Assembly: GCA_937891895.1 (NCBI GenBank)
Contig: CALATN010000060.1
Coordinates: forward strand, 1 to 24,586
Reading direction: 5' to 3'
DNA length: 24,586 bases
Source of the DNA: an uncultured Clostridia bacterium
GTDB taxonomy: Bacteria; Bacillota; Clostridia; Oscillospirales; Ruminococcaceae
Position numbers and translations under genes: made by a program. The notes below the pieces were generated by a model that worked only from the letters and a program-made list of their open reading frames with translations, was not told where the DNA came from and made no database searches. Positions 1-6,485 of the stretch are shown here, piece by piece. Position 1 is the first letter of the stretch. Each line of letters opens with the position of its first letter.

Positions 1-92
1 CTGAAATACTTAGATATCCTTTTTCCGCTTTTAATTCTTCCTGCAAAACAATAGGCGGCTTGATTTTTTTGTGTGATTGCGGTAAAATAAGC

Positions 93-698
93 TTATTTGA
101 ACATTTTTGAATATTCTTCCGTATTATTTTCTTGCTTTTTAATTAAGCTTCTGATAACCGATACTGCGACGGCTGCAAGAGCAAAGACGAGCAAGTAAAT
201 AAAAATAAGTATCATCATTTTGTTGCCCTTGCCGTATTCACCGATAAATACGCCTATACCAAAGTAAGGGATTGCGTATATAAAGAAATTCATAACCACC
301 TTAATTGCGTACGGCACCCTTGGCAAGTATTTAATTATTGTAGTCAAAATGGCAAGTGCAAAAACCGAGGCAATTGTAATTCCGCCCCATAGATTGCCGA
401 GAATTACAGCGAAAACGTGAACCGAGATGAAAAGATAGGTAAAAAGCATTGTGCCAAAATACAAAAAGCTGATTTTGTGCGTAATATATGGCTTTTTCAG
501 CTTATAAAGTATAATTGAAATGATAATTGCTATTACGTAAGAAAAGGCTAAAAGCGCGAAATTTACACCTAAATTAGGCAAGCTTGTCGCATCAAAGCTC
601 CAGTAAAGCAAGGCGAAGAAAAGCGTTGAAAGGAGGCATAAAACTGTAAAAACTATGCTTGAATTATATATAACCGACTGTAAAAATTTGTTTTTCAC
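93..698 (-). CDS. uncharacterised multi-pass membrane protein (201 aa)
   Basis: I do not recognise the family. The protein is almost entirely hydrophobic, with about six predicted membrane helices and a Lys/Asn/Glu-rich cytoplasmic-looking C-terminal tail. An upstream in-frame ATG exists at 755. I chose GTG at 698 because a perfect AAGGAGG lies at 707-713, 8 nt before it, and the extra upstream residues are polar and unlike a membrane protein N-terminus. A weak promoter (TTGAAA at 755-750, 17 bp, TATCTT at 732-727) fits a short leader for this start. The gene stands alone on the minus strand. Its neighbours to the right belong to a different sequence block, so the context says nothing about its job. 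Function unknown. Confidence 0.7.
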   Translation of the reverse strand: MKNKFLQSVIYNSSIVFTVLCLLSTLFFALLYWSFDATSLPNLGVNFALLAFSYVIAIIISIILYKLKKPYITHKISFLYFGTMLFTYLFISVHVFAVILGNLWGGITIASVFALAILTTIIKYLPRVPYAIKVVMNFFIYAIPYFGIGVFIGEYGKGNKMMILIFIYLLVFALAAVAVSVIRSLIKKQENNTEEYSKMFK

Positions 699-726
699 AA
701 AATGCACCTCCTTATCTTTATTTAAT

Positions 727-755
727 AAGATACCACAAATTGAAGCTATTTTCAA
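727..755 (-). promoter_or_regulatory. candidate sigma-A promoter for the membrane protein gene
   Basis: The minus strand reads TTGAAA (755-750), a 17-bp spacer, then TATCTT (732-727). The -35 box is good and the -10 box matches four of six positions. It would start transcription near 720, just ahead of the AAGGAGG site at 713-707. Confidence 0.4.
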
Positions 756-803
756 GATGTTTTCTAAAAAATCAAATTATGCATAAAATATGAATATTTT
801 CAC

Positions 804-832
804 TTGACATTGTATTAACTAAATTATATAAT
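804..832 (+). promoter_or_regulatory. perfect-consensus sigma-A promoter, gene lost at junction
   Basis: The plus strand has TTGACA at 804-809, a 17-bp spacer and TATAAT at 827-832, an exact match to the consensus. The transcript would start near 839 and run rightward through a hairpin (857-893). It reaches an AGGAA-like site at about 946 and an ATG at 954, which opens only five codons before a stop. The downstream gene therefore appears to have been replaced by the AT-rich block that begins near 955. Confidence 0.65.
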
Positions 833-856
833 AATTAAAAGCTTTAATAAATGAAT

Positions 857-893
857 GTTGGGATAGATTACTTATACTGTTATCTACCCCAAC
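857..893 (+). repeat. inverted repeat / stem-loop in leader
   Basis: GTTGGGATAGAT (857-868) pairs with ATCTACCCCAAC (882-893) as a 12-bp stem with one G-T/A-C position and a 13-nt loop. No run of T follows on either strand, so it does not look like an intrinsic terminator. It sits about 20 nt after the predicted start of the promoter at 804-832. It could be a leader structure or an operator; which one cannot be told from this sequence. Confidence 0.5.
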
Positions 894-939
894 TATTTAC
901 TTTCAACGAACTTTTCTTTATATAATTAAAATTCATTAT

Positions 940-975
940 AACATAGGAATCTTTATGGGTCAAATTATATAAAAT
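940..975. other. probable left chimeric junction
   Basis: Two incomplete features meet here. From the left, a consensus promoter and leader reach an ATG at 954 that opens only five codons. From the right, a minus-strand ABC permease ends at 960 before the last membrane helix expected of its family. Base composition also changes: hand-counted G+C is about 17 percent in 1141-1200. The exact crossover base cannot be fixed from the sequence alone. Confidence 0.5.
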
Positions 976-1628
976 GAAAAATCTTTTGTGTTAAAAATTC
1001 CTTTTGATGCAGAATCATAATGCCAAGCAAACGAAATATTTTGTAATAGATTTAATAGAAATCCATCATTAATGTTTATGTATTTTGGAATTATATGAAT
1101 ACTATTAAAAATGAATAAAATTAATGCTGTTAAAATTAAACTTGCAATTTTATTTTTAAATATTGTTTGTACAAATATTGAAAGTGAAATTACTAATAAT
1201 CCGTAACTAAGTATAGAAAAATATCCAATAAAAAATTGTGCTAGTTCAATTTGTCCAAATAAATTTATTTGTATTGGGATTATTATTGAAACTAAAATTG
1301 AAAAACTGTAGATGATAAATAGAGAAAGAAATTTTGCAAAGATTTTTGTTAAATCATTTACTGCAACTGAATTATAAAAGTTTTCATTTTTAAATATATT
1401 AAAAGATAAACATGGTATTGCAATAATACAGATATAGGGAAAAATCGAAAAAAAGTATTTTAAATCGCAGGTTTGATTTGTAAAAAATCCTGTAAAGATA
1501 AAAAAATATAAACCACAAATGATTGTTAATAAAATAAATGAAATATATGTTGTACTTTGTTTTAGTAAAATTGATAATTCTCTTTTTAATAATGTGTTAA
1601 ATCTATGTAGTTTTGTGCTATTGTACAT
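960..1628 (-). pseudogene. ABC-2 type permease, C-terminus missing (GldF-like)
   Basis: This is the membrane subunit of an ABC transporter of the GldF/ABC-2 type, partner of the ATPase encoded just upstream. The 222 residues show an amphipathic N-terminal segment (KRELSILLKQ) and about five hydrophobic helices. The end of the family's typical core follows (AWHYDSASKGIFNTKDFSFYI), where members normally enter one more membrane helix of roughly 20-25 residues. Here the frame meets TGA immediately after that point. I infer a truncation at a sequence junction, not a natural stop. The start overlaps the ATPase gene by 11 nt, which suggests translational coupling. Codon use is extremely AT-rich, unlike everything right of 3519. 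The substrate is unknown. Confidence 0.6.
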
Positions 1629-2385
1629 TTTTTTCTCCTGTATTTTTTACAAGTTTTAAAAATGCTTGTTCAATATTTTCTGTAGAATTATTTTTGCAAA
1701 TTTCTTCTTCTGTTCCTTGTGCAACAATTTTACCTTTATTTAAAATAATTATTTTATCACAAAGTGCATCAATTTCTTGCATTAAATGTGTTGATAAAAT
1801 TATAGTTTTTTCTTGTTTTAAATTTATGATAAGTTGTCGTATTTCATTTATTTGAATTGGATCTAGTCCAGAAATTGGTTCGTCTAAAAGTAATATTTCT
1901 GGATTATTTGATAATGCTAAGGCAAAAGAAAGTCGTTGTTTATATCCTTTTGAAAGTGTTTTTATTTTTTTATTCAAAACTTCTGTTAAGTTGCATTGAT
2001 TTATGATTTTTTCAAAATTATTTTTTGCTTCGATTTTATTTTGATTACAAATGGTTATTGCAAAAAGTAAAATTTCAAAAACAGTTTCTTCATCATAAAA
2101 AAAAGGTTGCTCGTGTACAAATCCAATTTTTTCTTTTAATAAAGTTGTATTATCTTTAAAAGTTGTTTCGTAAAGATTGGTTTTATTGATAAAAATATTT
2201 CCCTCAGTTGGAGATAAATTTCCTGAAAGCATTTTTAAAAATGTAGACTTTCCTGCTCCGTTTACACCTAGCAATCCTGTTATTTCTCCAGAATTTATTG
2301 TGCAAGAAATATTTTTTATTGCACAAAATTTTTCTTTTGAATTGGGATCTTTGTATATTTTAGAAATATTATCAAACTGTATCAT
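1618..2385 (-). CDS. ABC transporter ATP-binding protein
   Basis: The protein is the cytoplasmic ATPase of an ABC exporter-like system (GldA/CcmA-type). All canonical motifs are present in order: Walker A GVNGAGKST at residues 40-48, a Q-loop (HEQPFF), the signature as LSKGYKQR, Walker B ILLLDEP, the D-loop SGLDP and the H-loop STH. At 255 residues it has the usual length. Its ATG directly abuts the TAA of the RNase Z gene (2386-2388), and it overlaps the permease gene by 11 nt. The three genes therefore form one minus-strand transcription unit. Composition is strongly AT-rich, as in the permease. The transported substrate cannot be read from the sequence. Confidence 0.85.
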   Translation of the reverse strand: MIQFDNISKIYKDPNSKEKFCAIKNISCTINSGEITGLLGVNGAGKSTFLKMLSGNLSPTEGNIFINKTNLYETTFKDNTTLLKEKIGFVHEQPFFYDEETVFEILLFAITICNQNKIEAKNNFEKIINQCNLTEVLNKKIKTLSKGYKQRLSFALALSNNPEILLLDEPISGLDPIQINEIRQLIINLKQEKTIILSTHLMQEIDALCDKIIILNKGKIVAQGTEEEICKNNSTENIEQAFLKLVKNTGEKNVQ

Positions 2386-3312
2386 TTAGTCTTCATTAGG
2401 AATTTCAAAAGTCATTCTGTCTTTAGAAAGTATTGTTTCTGGAAAAATACTTTGTGCTTCTGTAAGTAATGGTTTTAAATCATAATCATTGTAACGAGGA
2501 CTGTAATGAATTAAAGCCATTTTTTTTACATTTGCATCTTTTGCAATTTGTGCAGCCTGACTTGAAGTCATGTGTTTTTTTTCTTTTGCTTGATCTTCAA
2601 ATTCTTTTGTAAACATTCCTTCACAAAATAATAAATCTGAATTTGCAACTTCTTTTGCAATTGAATCTAAATACAATGTGTCTGTAACATAACTTATTTT
2701 TCGGCCTTTTCTTTGTGGTCCTAAAACTTGTTCTGGTTTTACGATTGAGCCATCTTCAGCTTTTACTTCACAACCTGCTTGAAGTTTTGCCCAAAGTGGT
2801 CCACAAGGAACTTTGAGTTCTCTTGCCTTTTCAGGATGAAATTCGCCTGGTCTTTGATATTCTTCTAATGTATATCCTACACAAGTTTTTGTATGTTCTA
2901 AAGGAAATGCTCTAATGCAAAATCCATCTCCTTCGTGACAAACACAAGGAGCAGTAATTTCTTTTACAATGATTGGATAATTGATGTACATATCTAAAAC
3001 TTTTCTGCTAGATTCAATATATTCAGCAATTTTAGGAGGTCCATAAATGTAAAGTGGTTCATCCCTATCAACTTGAGATGATAACATCAAAATTCCAGGA
3101 AGTCCTGTTACATGGTCAGCGTGTGTATGTGAAACAAAAATAGCATTTATCTTTTTCCATTTTAGATTAAGTCTTCTTAATGAAACTTGTGTGCCTTCTC
3201 CCCCATCAAATAAAAATAAATCCCCTTCTCGTCTAACTAAAACTGATGTTAAATGACGATAAGGCAAAGGCATCATTCCGCCACAACCTAAAACAAATGC
3301 TTCTAAATTCAT
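2386..3312 (-). CDS. rnz: ribonuclease Z (tRNA 3' processing endonuclease)
   Basis: A metallo-beta-lactamase-fold nuclease that removes 3' trailers from tRNA precursors lacking encoded CCA. The zinc-binding HTHADH motif is at residues 62-67, followed by GLPG. Further metal ligands are suggested by the EHT, TDTLY and HYSPRY segments and by KKHMTSSQAA near the C-terminus. The 308-residue length is normal for the short (bacterial) RNase Z. The N-terminal block (LGCGGMMPLPYRHLTSVL) closely resembles Treponema RNase Z as I remember it, and differs from the Clostridia forms I know. It is the first gene of an RNase Z-ATPase-permease unit. No clear Shine-Dalgarno precedes the start, in contrast to the strong sites in the right-hand block. 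Confidence 0.88.
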   Translation of the reverse strand: MNLEAFVLGCGGMMPLPYRHLTSVLVRREGDLFLFDGGEGTQVSLRRLNLKWKKINAIFVSHTHADHVTGLPGILMLSSQVDRDEPLYIYGPPKIAEYIESSRKVLDMYINYPIIVKEITAPCVCHEGDGFCIRAFPLEHTKTCVGYTLEEYQRPGEFHPEKARELKVPCGPLWAKLQAGCEVKAEDGSIVKPEQVLGPQRKGRKISYVTDTLYLDSIAKEVANSDLLFCEGMFTKEFEDQAKEKKHMTSSQAAQIAKDANVKKMALIHYSPRYNDYDLKPLLTEAQSIFPETILSKDRMTFEIPNED

Positions 3313-3369
3313 AATGAAAATATAACATAAATATTGATAATGGTAAAGATAAGTAATAAAATATTGATT

Positions 3370-3519
3370 ATGAAGGAATTATCACAAATAAAAGATTATG
3401 CTAGCAAAAATTCAGTTCCTATTATGTTTGATGAAGGCATTGAATTCATTATAGATTATATAAAGAAAAATGATGTAAGTTTTATTTTAGAAATTGGAAC
3501 TGCAATTGGATATTCAGCA
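3370..3519 (+). pseudogene. SAM-dependent O-methyltransferase, N-terminal fragment
   Basis: Only about 50 codons remain. The start is best placed at ATG 3370 (MKELSQIKDYA...). The sequence fits the N-terminus of YrrM-like O-methyltransferases: a Lys-rich helix, then VPIMFDEGIEFI, then SAM-binding motif I LEIGTAIGYSA. Homology ends at about 3519, exactly where the opposite-strand hydB reading begins, and the frame closes three codons later at TAA 3526-3528. The gene diverges from RNase Z with a 57-nt gap and shares its AT-rich composition. I infer that the remaining roughly 150 residues were lost at the junction. Confidence 0.7.
3498..3519. other. right chimeric junction with 22-nt shared sequence
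   Basis: On the plus strand, codons up to 3519 fit the methyltransferase motif GTAIGYSA. On the minus strand, codons down to 3498 fit the NuoF/HydB motif AEYPIAV. Both genes lose family resemblance just beyond this shared 22-nt stretch. Hand-counted G+C is about 52 percent in 3541-3600 against a very AT-rich left side. Confidence 0.75.
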
Positions 3520-4229
3520 CGAACGTAAACATAACCTTCTGTTGCGCCTGTAGCGTAACCGCAGATTGTCATAGCTTCAACAAGACAGTGTGGGTCACCT
3601 TCAAGAACTGAACGGTCCATAAATGCACCCGGGTCACCTTCGTCGGCATTACAACAGACATACTTCTGGTCAGCATCAGGAACGATATTTCTTGCAAGCT
3701 TCCACTTCATACCTGTTGGGAATCCGCCGCCGCCGCGTCCACGGAGACCGGAATCGAGAATTTCCTGAATAACCTGGTCAGGAGTCATTTCTGTAAGAAC
3801 CTTACCGAGAGCAGCGTAACCGTCTGTACCGATATATTCATCGATATTTTCAGGATTGATAACACCACAGTTTCTCAGAGCGATACGGAGCTGCTTCTTG
3901 TAGAAGCTTGTATCGTTAAGAGCCTTGATACCTTCATCTGTAACTGTTTCCTGATAAAGAAGTCTGGAAACGATACGGCCCTTGAGAAGGTGTTCGGATA
4001 CGATTTCAGGGATATCTTCTTCCTTAACCATGGAATAGAAGGAGCCCTCTGGGTAAACAATCATAATTGGACCCAGTGCGCAAAGGCCGAAACAACCAGT
4101 CTTTACTACCTGAACTTCATCGTGAAGTCCGTTCTTGTCGATTTCTGTCTGCAGTCTTTCAATAATCTTGGCACTTCCGGAAGAAGTACAGCCTGTACCA
4201 CCGCAAACCAATACATGTGAACGATACAT
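3498..4229 (-). CDS. hydB: HydB/NuoF-like flavoprotein subunit of bifurcating [FeFe]-hydrogenase, 3'-truncated
   Basis: This subunit carries FMN, binds NAD(H) and passes electrons between NADH, ferredoxin and the HydA active site. The 244 readable residues start with a thioredoxin-like 2Fe-2S domain with cysteines C9, C14, C46 and C50. They then enter the NuoF fold, with GRGGGGFPTGMKW at 164-176 and CNADEGDPGAFMDR near 193-206. The chain breaks after EGYVYVRAEYPIAV, so roughly 350 residues (rest of the FMN domain, 4Fe-4S sites, C-terminal ferredoxin) are absent. AGGAGG at 4243-4238 lies 8 nt ahead of the ATG. hydA would normally follow but is missing because the sequence is cut at 3498. Last readable gene of the minus-strand hydrogenase operon. 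Confidence 0.88.
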
Positions 4230-4248
4230 TTATTTTACCTCCTCAGGA

Positions 4249-4623
4249 TTAACCGAGCTTAGCAGTCTCGATAGTATATTTTGTAACAACGTTGCCCTTG
4301 ATAATGTGCTGGTCGATAATTTCTTCAACCATTTCAGGCTTAACCTTTACATAAGTTGTCTTTTCGCCGTTAGCCTTGTAAACTTCAACGATTGGTTCAT
4401 ACATGCAAAGACCGATACAGCCTGTCTGTACTACTGCAACATTCTGAAGGTCTCTTTCCTGTACAGCGTTGGAGAATGCTGTAAGAACAGGACGTGCGCC
4501 TGCTGCGATACCGCATGTTGCCATACCTACTACTACTCTTGTAGCGTCAGAGCCTTCCTCACGGATATCAACCTGACCCTTCATTTTGTCACGGATTGCT
4601 TTGAGTTCGTCCAGTGATTTCAT
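4249..4623 (-). CDS. thioredoxin-like [2Fe-2S] ferredoxin of the hydrogenase operon
   Basis: A 124-residue soluble protein with the thioredoxin-like 2Fe-2S fold seen in NuoE and in the HydB N-terminus. It begins with a charged helix (LKAIRDKMKG), then RVVVGMATCGIAAGARPVL, then the cluster-binding QTGCIGLCMYEP, ending in a VEEIIDQHI helix. Only three cysteines line up with cluster positions (C37, C69, C73). As I recall, this reduced set is common in this subfamily; it leaves the fourth ligand uncertain. The protein probably relays electrons or acts as an accessory subunit. AGGAGG lies at 4638-4633. It sits 46 nt after the ATPase gene, and its stop lies 19 nt before the hydB start. Confidence 0.85.
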   Translation of the reverse strand: MKSLDELKAIRDKMKGQVDIREEGSDATRVVVGMATCGIAAGARPVLTAFSNAVQERDLQNVAVVQTGCIGLCMYEPIVEVYKANGEKTTYVKVKPEMVEEIIDQHIIKGNVVTKYTIETAKLG

Positions 4624-4669
4624 GATATTTTTCCTCCTTAATTATATTGTATAATCTCCCTTTACGCAT

Positions 4670-5224
4670 CTACTCCGCTAAGTCGGATACTTCTGCATGG
4701 TTTTCTCTGAGAAAATCCATTATAAACGCCGAAACCTCCGGATTGGCAAAATCGCCGCTTCCGAGAATTTCACGGAATTCTCTTGTATCAAGAGTAAACT
4801 CCTTATCATCCGCAGAATATGTATAGAGGAAATCAATGTGCGTATTCATTGTAACAAGGGAGTGGATAGTCTGCGTCATATCCCCCAGTGGCATTCTGTC
4901 AATTGATGAAAGCACATAAACTGCTTCTGTTGTTGTTCCGACACCAAGTTCGGATTTTATGGAAAAGCTGCCGCCCGTCATTTCCGCTGACTGCTTGAAG
5001 AATGGGATTCCCAAGCCGATTTTACGGGTTGTACGGGTTGTAAAGAACGGGTCGGTGACATTTTTCACCTGTTCCTCGCTCATTCCGCAGCCGTTATCCT
5101 TAATTGTAACAGTGAGCTTATCCCCTGCTGTGTCAATTGCAACCGATATTTCAATCAGCGTTGCTTCGGCACGGACAGAATTCTGTGCAACATCAAGAAT
5201 GTTAAGGGAAATTTCGGTCATCAT
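4670..5224 (-). CDS. GHKL (histidine-kinase-type) ATPase of the hydrogenase operon
   Basis: A stand-alone ATP-binding domain of the GHKL superfamily, with no kinase dimerisation domain or sensor. The N-box is ILDVAQNSVRA, the G1 box DNGCGM and the G2 box RKIGLGIPFFKQ. A DPFFTT segment sits between G1 and G2 and a SELGVGTT strand follows. The 184 residues include an extra C-terminal region of about 70 residues (from roughly MPLGDMTQTIH) that I do not recognise. Its ATG (5224-5222) overlaps the hydC TGA by one base as TGATG, so translation is coupled; a second ATG follows at once. Such ATPases recur inside clostridial hydABC operons, but their role is unproven. I infer a regulatory or maturation role rather than catalysis. 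Confidence 0.85.
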   Translation of the reverse strand: MMTEISLNILDVAQNSVRAEATLIEISVAIDTAGDKLTVTIKDNGCGMSEEQVKNVTDPFFTTRTTRKIGLGIPFFKQSAEMTGGSFSIKSELGVGTTTEAVYVLSSIDRMPLGDMTQTIHSLVTMNTHIDFLYTYSADDKEFTLDTREFREILGSGDFANPEVSAFIMDFLRENHAEVSDLAE

Positions 5225-5721
5225 CAGTCGTTGTACTTAGCGAGGATACCTTCGATATCATCAACAACGAGTCTGCCGTAAACATCTTCGTTGACTGTAA
5301 GTACAGGAGCAAGACCGCAAGCACCGATACAACGGCAAGCTTCGAGAGAGAACTTTCCATCTGGTGTGCATCCGCCGCCCTCGATACCGAGAACTTCCTG
5401 GAGCTTGTTGTAGAGATCACCGCTACCCTTAACGTAGCAAGCAGTACCAAGACAGACAGAAATCTTATACTTACCCTTTGGATTGAGAGAGAACTGAGCG
5501 TAGAATGTTACAACGCCGTAAACCTTCTCAAGAGGATAACCTGTTTCTCTTGCGATAATTGTCTGTACTTCGATTGGCAGATAGCCATAGATTTCCTGAG
5601 CCTTCTGAAGAATTGGCATCAGGCAGCCCTTTTCGGTCTTGTGAGCAGCAATAATTTCGAGAAGCTGCTTCTCCTGTTCAGGAGTACCTGCAAAAGGGAT
5701 GGATGAAATTGTAGAACCCAT
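5224..5721 (-). CDS. hydC: HydC/NuoE-like [2Fe-2S] subunit of bifurcating hydrogenase
   Basis: The smallest subunit of the NAD-dependent electron-bifurcating [FeFe]-hydrogenase, homologous to the complex I 24-kDa subunit. An N-terminal helical bundle (LLEIIAAHKTEKGCLMPIL, then YGYLPIEVQTIIA) leads to a thioredoxin-like domain. The 2Fe-2S ligands are C90 and C95 (CLGTAC) and C131 and C135 (CIGAC). The length of 165 residues is typical. AGGAGG at 5734-5729 lies 7 nt before the ATG. It is the first gene of the minus-strand operon and overlaps the next gene by one base. Transcription probably starts near 5791 from an extended -10 promoter at 5798-5806. Confidence 0.92.
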   Translation of the reverse strand: MGSTISSIPFAGTPEQEKQLLEIIAAHKTEKGCLMPILQKAQEIYGYLPIEVQTIIARETGYPLEKVYGVVTFYAQFSLNPKGKYKISVCLGTACYVKGSGDLYNKLQEVLGIEGGGCTPDGKFSLEACRCIGACGLAPVLTVNEDVYGRLVVDDIEGILAKYND

Positions 5722-6134
5722 TATTGAACCTCCTCAATTATCTCGGTAATTCAGGCGTAAACACACAATTTTACACCATACTTACCATAATGAATATATT
5801 ATAACACAAACTGCGACAAAATGCTACAAAAATATATTACTAACGTTACCCCCATTTTTTGTTTATTTATCACAAACCTACACCAAACAAGTGTATTTTC
5901 ATTTTATGCTTCGAAAACACATTTAAGTCATTTTTGTTAATAATCAGATATTCTTTTAAACACATTTTATAGATAATGCACGAAAAGATTATGTGTAATG
6001 CCTATTTTTATTTTTTTCAAAATATGGTATCATATTATTGTTAAATTTAATGACAAAAAGATTTTGTGCATTTTAACAAAATGTTAATTATTTAACGAGA
6101 CTTGCGAAAATGTTTTCGAAGGAGGCTTACTATC
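5722..6134. promoter_or_regulatory. 413-nt divergent intergenic region between the two hydrogenase-linked operons
   Basis: No coding sequence is evident. The region is AT-rich and contains the minus-strand promoter at 5798-5806 and a plus-strand candidate TGGTATCAT at 6025-6033 (TG, one base, TATCAT). Two overlapping inverted repeats follow downstream of that: ATTTTGT/ACAAAAT (6061-6067 with 6076-6082) and TTAACA/TGTTAA (6073-6078 with 6082-6087). Their half-sites recall the TTGT...ACAA of Rex operators, but the spacing is not the usual one, so this is only a hint of redox control. AAGGAGG at 6119-6125 serves the first plus-strand gene. Confidence 0.5.
5798..5806 (-). promoter_or_regulatory. 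extended -10 promoter of the hydC operon
   Basis: The minus strand reads TG (5806-5805), T, TATAAT (5803-5798), an exact extended -10 element. No convincing -35 box lies at 17 bp, which is acceptable for extended -10 promoters. The predicted start near 5791 gives a leader of about 70 nt. Confidence 0.55.
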
Positions 6135-6485
6135 GTGACTGTCAATGATATTAAAAATTTACTGGAAGCAAAAATTCTTTGCGGCGAAGAGCATATTGAC
6201 CGCGAGGTTCATACAGCTTGCGGAAGTGATATGATGAGTGATGTACTTGCATTTGTAAAGGATCAGTCTGTTCTGCTTACAGGGCTTTGCAATCCGCAGG
6301 CTATCCGTACTGCTGAAATGATGGATATCGTCTGTATCGTATTTGTCAGGGGCAAAACTCCTGATGAATCTATGATTGAACTTGCGGAAGAACGAGGAAT
6401 TGTGATTTTGTCTACTGATATGAGAATGTTTCCTGCCTGCGGCATTCTCTACACAAACGGTTTACGGGGAGGCGTTGACAATTGA
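6135..6485 (+). CDS. DRTGG-domain-type small protein
   Basis: A 116-residue soluble protein that looks like a stand-alone DRTGG domain, the fold that accompanies HPr kinase and phosphotransacetylase regulators. It shows an N-terminal helix (VNDIKNLLEAKIL), a hydrophobic beta strand after DVLAFV, LLTGLCNPQAIRTAEMMD, then FVRGKTPDESMIELAEE and VILSTDMRMF. I place the start at GTG 6135, preceded by AAGGAGG at 6119-6125 with 9 nt spacing. An upstream TTG at 6102 would add basic residues without a ribosome site. It is the first gene of the plus-strand cluster, and its stop overlaps the next start (TTGA). A second, diverged member lies at 9342. Probably a ligand-binding or regulatory domain; ligand unknown. 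Confidence 0.75.
   Translation: MTVNDIKNLLEAKILCGEEHIDREVHTACGSDMMSDVLAFVKDQSVLLTGLCNPQAIRTAEMMDIVCIVFVRGKTPDESMIELAEERGIVILSTDMRMFPACGILYTNGLRGGVDN

Noticed and set aside
1613..1855. Plus-strand open frames over the ABC genes and many similar frames across the window.
   Set aside because: They lie opposite well-supported genes, lack ribosome sites and show composition typical of antisense shadows.
955..3519. The AT-rich block as a genomic island or horizontally acquired cassette.
   Set aside because: No integrase, transposase, flanking repeats or tRNA target is present. Both edges cut through genes, and the remaining part of hydB is not found on the far side, so a clean insertion does not explain it.
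6102..6134. Upstream TTG start for the first DRTGG-type gene.
   Set aside because: The added residues are basic and unlike the family, and AAGGAGG at 6119-6125 correctly serves GTG 6135.
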